A stretch of 28,223 bases of DNA from a virus, in IMG/VR virus record IMGVR_UViG_3300047457_000373, positions 1 through 28,223 of that record; one strand, 5' to 3'. The position numbers and the translations under genes are program-made. Of this stretch, positions 21,407-27,250 are shown one piece after another; position 1 is the first letter of the stretch, and every line of letters begins with the position of its first letter. Below the pieces are notes generated by a model. That model saw nothing but the letters and a program-made list of their open reading frames with translations, was not told where the DNA came from and did not search any database.

Positions 21407-21805
21407 TCACTTGCTTTCTCCCTTCCATAGGATTCTCATTGGTATGTGGAACAACCGAGCGAAGTCGTGAAAATCCCACTGTGTTAGCCGACATTCGGAC
21501 GACTCAACGACGAGATGCTGATGCGGGTAGCGCATCTCTATCTCGCACGACTCGTAGTCCGTGCCGAACACATCGTGTGCTATGCCACTGGCATTTCTCA
21601 TCACAACATTCACAGCGTTGTTGCTGATGAACTGCAAGTAGTCGCCCGCCCAATCCCAATCTGTTTCTCCATTATCGCAGAGACTTTCAAAGTGGAAAGC
21701 GGAACCGTATTCACCGCTCGTGGCAACATAGGTCGCGTCCATGAGCGAGACATCAAGTCTCGCCCACGAAACGACAAGTTCCCTCTGGCTTTCGTTGAGG
21801 TTCAC
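21407..21805 (-). CDS. Unknown protein, 132 aa
   Basis: Not recognised. Features visible are an N-terminal helix, an Asp/Glu/Trp-rich middle (DNGETDWDWAGDYLQF), and a C-terminal strand/helix mix with MRYPHQHLVVE and RLFHIPMRIL. It shares a weak pattern (HEHILL/HQHLVV within a similar span near the C-terminal third) with the adjacent 132-aa protein, so the two could be distant duplicates. The GTG start overlaps the upstream stop as GTGA and has AAGGAG upstream. No catalytic or membrane features are seen. Confidence 0.65.
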   Translation of the reverse strand: MNLNESQRELVVSWARLDVSLMDATYVATSGEYGSAFHFESLCDNGETDWDWAGDYLQFISNNAVNVVMRNASGIAHDVFGTDYESCEIEMRYPHQHLVVESSECRLTQWDFHDFARLFHIPMRILWKGESK

Positions 21806-22029
21806 GACATCTCCTTGTTGAAGAAGTGGAAGTTGCCGAGAGCAGTGCGCTCATCACGCAAACGCGAGATGATACGCCACTCTATGTCGGACAAGTTGTC
21901 TTCGTCGCCGTACTCCTCGTACGAGAACAACTCATCAAAGTCAGGCTCCTCGTCACGGCGAGGCACAAAGACACCTCGGTCGTAATACGAAAGCAGGAAC
22001 TCCCGACGAGCATTATCTGCGCTGAACAT
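21802..22029 (-). CDS. Small acidic protein, 75 aa
   Basis: Not recognised. Strongly acidic in the middle (about 12 Asp/Glu within residues 26-48), ending in a basic helix with IISRLRDER and an aromatic NFHFF. Acidic small phage proteins sometimes mimic DNA or block host proteins, but nothing specific is visible. ATG 22029 is chosen because AAGGAG sits just upstream and because the whole 5' leader with its palindrome lies beyond it; earlier in-frame starts would read through that element. It is the first of three genes in its unit. Confidence 0.65.
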   Translation of the reverse strand: MFSADNARREFLLSYYDRGVFVPRRDEEPDFDELFSYEEYGDEDNLSDIEWRIISRLRDERTALGNFHFFNKEMS

Positions 22030-22080
22030 TTCTTTCTCCTTGTGTTGTTTGTGTGCGTGGATTTCACGCCGACAGCACAC

Positions 22081-22098
22081 TTGATAGGAACCTATCAA
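22081..22098 (-). promoter_or_regulatory. Palindromic element copy 2
   Basis: An exact copy of TTGATAGGAACCTATCAA, in the same orientation as the other copies, 51 bases before the ATG of the 75-aa gene. It is followed on the minus strand by a possible leader structure (GCGTG-AAATC-CACGC with GTGT/ACAC flanks). It lies between this unit and the one upstream. Confidence 0.6.
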
Positions 22099-22109
22099 AT
22101 GAACTCTCG

Positions 22110-22139
22110 GCGTGGCACAAGACTCATCTTGTGCGACGC
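22110..22139 (-). terminator. Intercistronic hairpin, possible terminator
   Basis: CACAAGA and TCTTGTG pair around a 4-base loop, extended by GCGT/ACGC with one mismatch. It starts five bases after the stop of the 81-aa gene and precedes palindrome copy 2, so it probably ends that unit's transcript. There is no U-run, so efficiency is uncertain. Confidence 0.45.
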
Positions 22140-22144
22140 TTCTA

Positions 22145-22390
22145 TCACTTGACCAACTTGGGCTTGCTGACCCGACGGGCGCGTGCCTCCCACATCTTGT
22201 CGTCGCAGATGTAGTCCAGATGACGACGACGACGGGAGTCGGCGTTGTATAGCGCCATCTCCCACTCATCGCGATCATCGGACATGATCTCGCGCACGAC
22301 GAGAGAATCAAGATGAGCCTGAACGCTCGGCGCGTCAGCCCACCACTCCACGATAAGCCCGTTCAGAACGAGCGACTTCATCCGCTTCAC
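22145..22390 (-). CDS. Small charged protein, 81 aa
   Basis: Not recognised. A short hydrophobic start (SLVLNGLIVEWW) is followed by a helical, charged body with an RRRRH cluster and a basic tail ending KPKLVK. GTG 22390 overlaps the upstream stop as GTGA; an ATG three codons in is possible. It is the second and last gene of a two-gene unit ended by a hairpin. The basic patches would allow nucleic-acid binding, which is conjecture. Confidence 0.65.
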   Translation of the reverse strand: MKRMKSLVLNGLIVEWWADAPSVQAHLDSLVVREIMSDDRDEWEMALYNADSRRRRHLDYICDDKMWEARARRVSKPKLVK

Positions 22391-22569
22391 AGTTTGATGT
22401 TCCTTTCGTTGAGGGCACGCACGATAAGTGCGAGACCCGATGTAAGCGCGTCATGACGACGCTTGTACTCCCACTTCGCAAGAGAAAGAAACGGCAACGC
22501 GTTGAGAGCATCAACAACATCGTCGTGCTTCTCCACGAGCGAGAGATCGCTGTGGTGTGCGAGTAGCAT
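22387..22569 (-). CDS. Small helical protein, 60 aa
   Basis: Not recognised. Predicted helices: an N-terminal stretch with HHSDLSLVEKHDD, a Leu/Ala stretch, and a basic stretch (KWEYKRRHDAL) before a final LALIVRAL helix. ATG 22569 is chosen because AAAGG sits seven bases upstream; the frame is open back to 22632 but without a ribosome site. It is coupled to the next gene by a GTGA overlap and heads a two-gene unit after palindrome copy 3. Confidence 0.6.
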   Translation of the reverse strand: MLLAHHSDLSLVEKHDDVVDALNALPFLSLAKWEYKRRHDALTSGLALIVRALNERNIKL

Positions 22570-22623
22570 TTGATTTCCTTTCAGCCCTGCCTCATCAGGC
22601 TCGCAGAGGGCAACCTGCGAACG

Positions 22624-22637
22624 ACGCCTCACGGCGT
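22624..22637. promoter_or_regulatory. Small hairpin in leader after palindrome copy 3
   Basis: ACGCC and GGCGT flank a 4-base loop. The 90-base leader that contains it also has CGCAG/CTGCG pairing possibilities, so the 5' end of this transcript is probably structured. No T-run follows. Confidence 0.3.
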
Positions 22638-22645
22638 TTCGGCAG

Positions 22646-22663
22646 TTGATAGGAACCTATCAG
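22646..22663 (-). promoter_or_regulatory. Palindromic element copy 3 (one mismatch)
   Basis: TTGATAGGAACCTATCAG, identical to the other copies except for the last base. It lies 76 bases before the ATG of the 60-aa gene. As with copy 1, its minus-strand TGA-TAG supplies two in-frame stops for the gene upstream. Confidence 0.55.
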
Positions 22664-23133
22664 CCGATGTTGGTGTGGAACGCCTTGCCGTCTCGCAACT
22701 TGCGAATCAGCGCCTTCTCAGCGGCAGGCAACGCACGGAACTCAGCCGTCGCAAACAACGCGTCGTACGCCTTGCGCGTCGTCGCGTTCACCTTGCGCGT
22801 GCCAGTCTCCACAGGCTTCGGAGCCTTGCTCTTGTTGGAGTAGTAGCCGAGCGTTTCCCACGCATGTTCAAGACTCTTGAACTCGGCGGGCTTGTGACCC
22901 TGCTCTATCAGCCGAACGATACGGTTGATGTACGCACGAATCGTGTCCCGCGACCAGTCGCTGGACTTGCTCTTGCGAGCGTACTCCGAACCGTTGCTCT
23001 CGTAGTCAGCGATACACTCGCGTGCCGCGTCCCACCACGCGCACAACGCGTGCTGGTTGCCACGACGAATAGCGCGCTCGTGCTTGCTGAAATTGGTCTG
23101 CGCGACGCGTCGCGTACGATCGGAAGTTACTAT
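22660..23133 (-). CDS. Unknown basic helical protein with apparent AUA start, 157 aa
   Basis: Not recognised. It is a Lys/Arg-rich helical protein: an N-terminal basic region, CAWWDAAREC around residues 31-40, then helices with DWSRDTIRAYINRIVRLIEQG and a C-terminal RKAYDALF..FRALPAAEKALIRKLRDGK segment. The middle could bind nucleic acid. The frame continues without a stop well past the first standard start (TTG 23046, no ribosome site) to a strong AAGGAG at about 23145-23150, but the codon at ideal spacing is ATA. The nearby ATG 23138 is in another frame and stops after two codons. I place the start at ATA 23133. A point mutation of ATG, a frameshift or an assembly error are alternatives. 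It is the only gene of its unit. Confidence 0.55.
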   Translation of the reverse strand: MVTSDRTRRVAQTNFSKHERAIRRGNQHALCAWWDAARECIADYESNGSEYARKSKSSDWSRDTIRAYINRIVRLIEQGHKPAEFKSLEHAWETLGYYSNKSKAPKPVETGTRKVNATTRKAYDALFATAEFRALPAAEKALIRKLRDGKAFHTNIG

Positions 23134-23154
23134 GACATTCTCTCCTTATGATCG

Positions 23155-23172
23155 TTGATAGGAACCTATCAA
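23155..23172 (-). promoter_or_regulatory. Palindromic element copy 4
   Basis: An exact copy, with arms extended by one more base pair (G/C) on each side. It sits only about 21 bases before the next gene's inferred start, so a repressor bound here would also cover the ribosome site region at the DNA level. Confidence 0.6.
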
Positions 23173-23438
23173 CTCGTTGATGTGATGTGTGTGTGCGGAT
23201 ACCAGCGACACGCCGAGAACATGCGATGTTTGGGGCGGAATACGCTCGTTTCCTCACACCTATGGCGCACCGAGGATTATTCCGATTTCACGAAACGGCA
23301 GGCAGGCGCATACGGCGACATCGTTGCCCATGTCCTCGTGCGCGCAGGTGGGCGCATGGGTGGGTGTGCGGGTTCCATTCCGAAGGAATCGTGAGGCCGA
23401 AGGCCGTCTGGACTTCTTTGTATATGTGGGGGGTTTAT
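23173..23438. other. Non-coding gap of 266 bases between leftward units
   Basis: All three rightward frames are largely free of stops, but none has a ribosome site, sensible composition or a conserved motif, and the GC-rich composition explains the openness. The region lies between the end of the three-gene leftward unit and palindrome copy 4. It contains two small hairpins near its right end and otherwise nothing that I can identify. Confidence 0.5.
23377..23405. terminator. Paired small hairpins after leftward unit
   Basis: ATTCCGAAGGAAT (5-bp arms) and GGCCGAAGGCC (4-bp arms) share a CCGAAGG core and lie 35-60 bases past the stop of the 87-aa gene. They could terminate or stabilise the leftward transcript. 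They lack a T-run, so this is a weak call. Confidence 0.3.
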
Positions 23439-23702
23439 TTAGTGGAAGCCTGCTGTGGCTAGTGGCGTTCTGGCCACTATGCAGGGCTTATATATGGCGA
23501 TGGCTACTGAGTAGGTTCCGCTGTATGGGTCGAATGTGGTGGCTAGATGAACGTAATGGTCGTCTTCTCCTACGACATAACCCGTGCTAAAGATATGTCT
23601 GTGGGGGTGTTTGGTGTTGAGGTCGTACCATTCGTCTTCGATGCTGAAGGAGTCCCACCATTCTACGATTTGGATGGGGGGTGTTTTGTGTTCGCTCACC
23701 AT
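23439..23702 (-). CDS. Small conserved-looking phage protein, 87 aa
   Basis: Sequence style matches a small beta-rich phage protein that I have seen near terminase genes but cannot name: IVEWWDSFSIEDEWYDL, then a FSTGYVVGEDDHYVHLATT stretch, then AIAIYKPCIVAR. The pattern 'W-D-x-x...GW/EW...S-x-G-x-x-V...D-x-Y-V-x-L-A...I-P/Y-K-x-C-I' suggests a compact beta-barrel. The frame is open upstream to 24041, but only from ATG 23702 does the composition look natural; that ATG has AAGGTG close upstream and overlaps the preceding gene by seven bases. Function unknown. Confidence 0.7.
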   Translation of the reverse strand: MVSEHKTPPIQIVEWWDSFSIEDEWYDLNTKHPHRHIFSTGYVVGEDDHYVHLATTFDPYSGTYSVAIAIYKPCIVARTPLATAGFH

Positions 23703-23983
23703 TTCACCTTGTCTGCCCAGTAGGCCGCCGACATCTTGCCTTTGGCGATGTTGGTGGCGTGTCTTGCTTTGAAGGATTCCCGCCGTTTTCTGTATGAGGC
23801 GGATTCTCCTGCTTTCTTGGGGGAGCCTTGGACGCCTTGCTGTCCGAAGCGGATGGTCTTGATTTGGTCGCCTTGTTTGGCGACCACCACATGGGATTTC
23901 TTGGGGTGGTTGGGGGTGCGCTTGGGCTTGTTGTAGCCCGACACTCCCGCCCTTGCTAGTCGTGGGTCCCTGGGGGTGGCCAT
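23696..23983 (-). CDS. Basic phage protein resembling DUF6321, 95 aa
   Basis: A very basic protein. The C-terminal 45 residues follow a strongly recognisable phage pattern: SYRKRRESFKARH, then KGKMSAAYWADKVKW. This resembles the family annotated as DUF6321, found in many environmental phages and of unknown role. The N-terminal half has PKRTPNHPKKSH and FGQQG segments typical of the same proteins. High Lys/Arg content suggests DNA or RNA binding, or a structural role in packed DNA. Start and upstream stop overlap as TAATG. Family naming is from memory of the pattern. Confidence 0.75.
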   Translation of the reverse strand: MATPRDPRLARAGVSGYNKPKRTPNHPKKSHVVVAKQGDQIKTIRFGQQGVQGSPKKAGESASYRKRRESFKARHATNIAKGKMSAAYWADKVKW

Positions 23984-24276
23984 TATTTCTTCTTCGGCTT
24001 GGGGCCGTACTCGGCTCGCTTCTCGGCTTTGGACTCGCCACGTTCGTGGCGGGGTCCTTCCTTGTGGGACTCCCCCTTCATGAGTTTGCCGTTGGGCATC
24101 CGATGGTATCCCTTGGGTGTCTTTGTGGCCTGCTTGCCTTCGCTGATAGCGATGGCAATGGCCTGCTTACGAGACTTCACAATAGGACCATTTTTCCCAG
24201 AATGTAGAGACCCTGCCTTGAACTCATGCATGACCTTGGCGGCCTTCTTGGCCGCGACCCTCTTCTTGCTAGCCAT
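23983..24276 (-). CDS. Lys-rich phage protein resembling DUF6496, 97 aa
   Basis: An extremely Lys-rich small protein. The pattern VMHEFKAGSLHSGKNGPIVKSRKQAIAIAISEG near residues 15-48 is the hallmark of the family annotated as DUF6496, common in phages and some bacteria, with unknown function. The C-terminal half (PKGYHRMPNGKLMKGESHKEGPRHE) is an added basic tail. It may bind nucleic acid. ATG 24276 is used; a GTG one codon earlier is possible. It is the first gene of the leftward unit that diverges from the rightward packaging/tail genes. Confidence 0.78.
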   Translation of the reverse strand: MASKKRVAAKKAAKVMHEFKAGSLHSGKNGPIVKSRKQAIAIAISEGKQATKTPKGYHRMPNGKLMKGESHKEGPRHERGESKAEKRAEYGPKPKKK

Positions 24277-24313
24277 CACTCACCTGTCTTCGTCGTAGTT
24301 TCTGGGGATCAAT

Positions 24314-24343
24314 ATCGGGCGTTCGCTGGAGGCTCCGCCCGAT
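24314..24343 (-). promoter_or_regulatory. Inverted repeat in leader of the DUF6496 unit
   Basis: ATCGGGCG and CGCCCGAT pair over a 14-base loop that itself holds GGAG/CTCC. It begins one base after the TACAGT of the promoter-like element, mirroring the hairpin arrangement in the replication operon leader. Confidence 0.45.
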
Positions 24344-24344
24344 C

Positions 24345-24362
24345 ACTGTAGGCCCCTATCCA
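24345..24362. promoter_or_regulatory. Diverged palindromic element at divergent gene junction
   Basis: On the plus strand, TAGG-CC-CCTATCCA keeps the TAGG-N2-CCTATC-N-A core of the four-copy palindrome. On the minus strand it reads TAGGGGCCTACAGT. It lies 55 bases before the rightward ATG 24418 and 68 bases before the leftward ATG 24276, so it could serve both directions. Confidence 0.4.
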
Positions 24363-24417
24363 AAGCGTTACGCGTTACATTGCACCGCACCCGAGGTAAC
24401 GAGGGTGATTATTGGTA

Positions 24418-24852
24418 ATGGCACTGGAAGAAAACCTGCTGGACGCGCGACAGGAAGCGTACATTTCCTGGCTGTGCACCCCTCCCCAAGAACGAGAACC
24501 ATCCTCAAAGAATGCCTATGCCACCGCCCACGGCGTCGACGTTTCGACCCTGCGCCGCTGGGAAAAGAAGGACGTTTTTCGTAAGGCTTGGCAGGCCAAG
24601 GTGGACGAGGTTCAGGGGTCGCCAGAGCGCAGCCAGAGGCTGCTGGACACGCTCTACGGCAAGGCGCTGGAGGGTGACATCAAAGCCGCCCAGTTGTACC
24701 TTCAGGCGACGAATCGGATGGCTCCGCCTACGGTCACACTGAAGTCGGAGAAGGGGGCTACGGAGTTGTCCGACCAAGAGTTGGATGACCTGATTGCGGC
24801 TGTCGCTTCTCGTGAGCGTGAGACGCGTGGTTCGCACCTGAAGGCGATGTAA
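24418..24852 (+). CDS. Putative terminase small subunit, 144 aa
   Basis: The N-terminal region (residues about 8-60) looks like a helix-turn-helix domain (AYATAHGVDVSTLRRWEKKDVFRKAW), the DNA-recognition module of small terminases. The middle has GDIKAAQLYLQATNRMAPP, a typical small-terminase segment that leads to oligomerisation helices. The acidic C-terminus (ELSDQELDDLIAAV) fits a partner-binding tail. It would recognise the packaging site and work with the large terminase that begins near the right edge; unusually, several tail-fibre genes lie between them. ATG 24418 is used, with GAGGGTG about ten bases before it; TTG 24412 is an alternative. Confidence 0.75.
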   Translation: MALEENLLDARQEAYISWLCTPPQEREPSSKNAYATAHGVDVSTLRRWEKKDVFRKAWQAKVDEVQGSPERSQRLLDTLYGKALEGDIKAAQLYLQATNRMAPPTVTLKSEKGATELSDQELDDLIAAVASRERETRGSHLKAM

Positions 24853-24855
24853 CGA

Positions 24856-24996
24856 ATGGGGCATTTAGTTGAGTGCTTGAACTGCGGTGAGGAGTATCCG
24901 CCCACGGCTTGCCGCTGGCGGTGTCCTTCTTGTGGCTTCAAGGATTCGTGCTGTGATGGGGAACCTTCCCCCGAGTCAACCGAGGACGCCGAGTGA
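24856..24996 (+). CDS. Small double-CxxC zinc-ribbon protein, 46 aa
   Basis: A short gene with four main cysteines in two CxxC pairs: ECLNCG (Cys7, Cys10) and RCPSCG (Cys23, Cys26), plus extra cysteines at 19, 32 and 33, and an acidic Ser/Pro/Glu tail. This is a classic rubredoxin-like or zinc-ribbon knuckle. It starts three bases after the small-terminase stop and its own stop overlaps the next gene as GTGA, which supports expression. Its role is unknown; regulation of packaging or late transcription is possible from its position only. Confidence 0.7.
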   Translation: MGHLVECLNCGEEYPPTACRWRCPSCGFKDSCCDGEPSPESTEDAE

Positions 24997-25355
24997 GCAT
25001 TTCTAACTATCTTGAGAACAAGTTGCTGGACACCCTTCGGGCGCAGTCGTTCTCTGTGTCGAACGTCTATCTGGCCCTGCATACGGGCGACCCTGGCGAG
25101 GATGGCACGTCAAATGCCGCTGCCAACACCTCGCGCCAGTCGGTTTCGTTTTCAACTGCCGCTAGCGGGTCGATGGCTTCTTCGGCTGCCGTGACGTGGT
25201 CTTCGGTGTCGAACACGGAGACTTATACGCATTGGTCGGCTTGGGATGCGAGCAGTTCTGGGAACTGTCTGTGGTCGGGCGCTTTGTCGTCGTCTGCTGC
25301 TGTGACCGCTGGTGACACTTTCCAGATTACCAGCCTGACGTTGACACTGGACTAA
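24993..25355 (+). CDS. Tail-fibre-associated protein, 120 aa
   Basis: The sequence matches a family often annotated as phage tail fibre protein: SISNYLENKLLDTLRAQSFS, then VYLALHTGDPGEDGT, then TWSSVSNTETYTHWSAWDASSSGNCLWSGAL and a final GDTFQITSLTLTL. The pattern is a short N-terminal helix followed by a beta-sandwich. In other phages the gene lies next to fibre or adaptor genes. The GTG start overlaps the zinc-ribbon stop and has GAGG seven bases upstream. The residue make-up (many Ser, Thr, Ala) is shared with the next proteins. Confidence 0.75.
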   Translation: MSISNYLENKLLDTLRAQSFSVSNVYLALHTGDPGEDGTSNAAANTSRQSVSFSTAASGSMASSAAVTWSSVSNTETYTHWSAWDASSSGNCLWSGALSSSAAVTAGDTFQITSLTLTLD

Positions 25356-25358
25356 TAG

Positions 25359-26006
25359 ATGGCCACCAACTTTCCTTCCTCACTTGATTCGCTCACTAAT
25401 CCGACTTCCAGTGACCCGCTAAACAGCCCATCGCATTCGGCGCAACACGCCAATGCGAACGACGCCATTGAAGCCCTGCAGGCCAAGGTAGGCGTAGACA
25501 GTTCGGCTGTCACCACTAGCCTTGACTATAAGGTTGCTCAGGCGGCTACGCTGACTGGCACCCAGACTTTGACGAACAAGACGCTTACGGCTCCTGTGGT
25601 CAATGGTGCTGTTCTCAAAGAAACCGAGGAAACTTGGAATGTGTCGGCTACTGCCGCTACTGGCACTGTGAACATGGATGTCAATACTGCTAGCGCATGG
25701 TATTACACGAGTAACGCTACCGCTAACTGGACTTTCAACTTTCGTGGCGATGGGTCAACTACTTTGGCTTCGTTGCTGAACACGGGCGATAGCATTACTG
25801 TTGCGTTTGCTGTGACTCAGGGCACGACCGCATATTATGCGTCCGCTTTCCAGATTGATGGTTCTAGCGTCACCCCGAAGTGGCAGGGTGGTTCTGCCCC
25901 CACTAGTGGTAATGCTTCGGCTATTGATTTGTATACTTTTACGATTGTCAAGACTGCGGCTACGCCAACTTATACGGTATTTGCCGCTCGCACTAAGTTC
26001 GCCTAG
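25359..26006 (+). CDS. Tail-fibre / virion surface protein, 215 aa
   Basis: The N-terminal segment SPSHSAQHANANDAIEALQAKVGVDSSAVTTSLDYKV is a common phage fibre attachment region (an 'H-x-x-x-N-x-x-IEALQ-x-KVG' pattern). It is followed by TLTGTQTLTNKTLTAPVVNG, a repeat typical of fibre shafts, and then a Thr/Ser/Ala-rich beta domain. It probably trimerises and forms part of the host-recognition apparatus. There is no strong ribosome site; the ATG lies three bases after the upstream stop. Fibre type and receptor are unknown. Confidence 0.78.
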   Translation: MATNFPSSLDSLTNPTSSDPLNSPSHSAQHANANDAIEALQAKVGVDSSAVTTSLDYKVAQAATLTGTQTLTNKTLTAPVVNGAVLKETEETWNVSATAATGTVNMDVNTASAWYYTSNATANWTFNFRGDGSTTLASLLNTGDSITVAFAVTQGTTAYYASAFQIDGSSVTPKWQGGSAPTSGNASAIDLYTFTIVKTAATPTYTVFAARTKFA

Positions 26007-26014
26007 GAGTTATT

Positions 26015-27040
26015 GTGCCGATTGTTGGTTCGCTTGCGAACGCTTCCGCTAAATCTTTGGGTTTCACTAGTTCTAGTGATTATCCCGTTTATATGTGGAT
26101 TATTGTTGGCAACAACGGCAACCTTTGGACTAGCACTAGTTCAACTGCTAGTTCGTGGACTAGTCGCACTAGTTCATTTGGTTCAACAGATATCCAGAGT
26201 ATTGCAAGCAATGGCAAAGATTTGTTTGTTGCTGTTGGTGCGGGTGGGAAACTTGCCACCAGTTCTGATGGAATAAACTGGACGCAACGAACCTCTAGTT
26301 TCGGGACAACGGATATCAATAATATTGCTTATGGTGCCGATGGGTATTGGGTTGCTACGGGTGCTGGCGGAAAGATTGCTACCAGCCAGAATGGTATTGA
26401 TTGGACGCAACGCACCAGCGGAACATCAAATGATTTATACTCAGTGGCTTATGGAAATGGTTTGTGGTTAGTGGGAGAGAATGGTGGCAACTTCTTGCGT
26501 CGTGCCACCAACCCAACTAGCACTTGGACCGCAACATCTTGCACACTCAGTTCAGTGCCGCAACGACAATGCATCTATTACGCCAAGAGTCAGGCTATTT
26601 GGGTCATTGGAAATGATGGTGGGACAACTGGTGCATTTGCCAGTTCTACTGACGGTATTTCTTGGACTGCACGAACTTCGGCATGGTCAACTGCTGGATT
26701 TGGTGGAGCATTTATTTCTAACTCATCGGTGATTGCATTTGCTGGCTTGGATAATATCTTGAACTCAACTAGCGATGTTGAATCTTCAACCAATGGAACA
26801 ACTTGGACAAATAGGGCATTGGCTGATTCCTATTGTAGTTTGTTTGCTGGAGCCGTAGATGCAAGTGGTTTATTGGTATTCGCTGGAAATGATTTCAATA
26901 CAAGCGGAGCAAGTCTTGGCGTAAAGGTTCAATCGTCTTCGGATGGAACCACTTGGACAACCAGAACATCCCCTTCAACCACCGCTGGGGTTTATGGGTG
27001 GTCCATATGTCATTCTGTTGGTTTGCCATCGGCTACTTAG
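26015..27040 (+). CDS. Beta-propeller virion protein with Asp-box-like repeats, 341 aa
   Basis: Repeated blades of about 41 residues carry Asp-box-like motifs: SSDGINW (83-89), SQNGIDW (124-130), and later STDGISW, STNGTTW and SSDGTTW, each followed by TxRT. Between them run glycine-rich strands such as FVAVGAGGKLAT and WVATGAGGKIAT. This is the layout of sialidase/BNR-type propellers, probably six or seven blades. In a phage fibre cluster the likely role is receptor binding; none of the Arg/Glu/Tyr residues of active sialidases was seen, so I do not call it an enzyme. GTG is the start, with AGGAG seven bases before. Blade sequences are similar enough to suggest recent duplication. Confidence 0.8.
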   Translation: MPIVGSLANASAKSLGFTSSSDYPVYMWIIVGNNGNLWTSTSSTASSWTSRTSSFGSTDIQSIASNGKDLFVAVGAGGKLATSSDGINWTQRTSSFGTTDINNIAYGADGYWVATGAGGKIATSQNGIDWTQRTSGTSNDLYSVAYGNGLWLVGENGGNFLRRATNPTSTWTATSCTLSSVPQRQCIYYAKSQAIWVIGNDGGTTGAFASSTDGISWTARTSAWSTAGFGGAFISNSSVIAFAGLDNILNSTSDVESSTNGTTWTNRALADSYCSLFAGAVDASGLLVFAGNDFNTSGASLGVKVQSSSDGTTWTTRTSPSTTAGVYGWSICHSVGLPSAT

Positions 27041-27048
27041 GAGCAACA

Positions 27049-27249
27049 ATGATTATCGCAACATTCTCACAAGGTGAATACTCGGCTACCGTAACTGACG
27101 ACAACAAGGTTCAGGTTGCCAAGGGTGGTGTCGTGTTTGATAACTGTGGTCCGTGGGGCGACGCTGATGGTGCGCTTGCGTGGGCTGAGGCTATTGTTGT
27201 GAAGTACGATTTGTTTGGTGTTCAGGAGCGTTCGCCGCTAGGAAACTAA
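27049..27249 (+). CDS. Small protein in fibre cluster, 66 aa
   Basis: Not recognised. A beta-rich start (MIIATFSQGEYSATVTDDNKVQVAKGGVVFDN) is followed by a Gly/Trp/Asp turn and a helix (GALAWAEAIVVKYDLFG). ATG 27049 is chosen because TAGGAG lies just upstream; the longer open frame would run inside the propeller gene. Its place between the propeller and the repeat protein suggests a small virion accessory or fibre chaperone, without direct evidence. Confidence 0.7.
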   Translation: MIIATFSQGEYSATVTDDNKVQVAKGGVVFDNCGPWGDADGALAWAEAIVVKYDLFGVQERSPLGN

Positions 27250-27250
27250 C

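Noticed and set aside
22570-23151. Rightward open frame of 193 aa opposite the AUA-start gene
   Set aside because: It has no ribosome site, an Arg/Val/Leu-heavy mirror-frame composition, and runs through palindrome copy 3. The leftward frame has better composition and a ribosome site.
23155-23590. Several overlapping rightward open frames
   Set aside because: Three frames are open at once, as expected in a GC-rich stretch. None has a start signal or a sensible composition, and they run into the 87-aa gene on the other strand.
23703-24041. N-terminal extension of the 87-aa protein to 200 aa
   Set aside because: The added part is a Pro/Arg/Gln-rich shadow of the DUF6321-like gene. The ATG at 23702 has its own ribosome site.
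26066-26173. Cluster of four ACTAGT hexamers in the propeller gene
   Set aside because: All fall in Thr-Ser codon pairs of a Thr/Ser-rich region and the hexamer also appears in the preceding fibre gene, so codon choice explains it.
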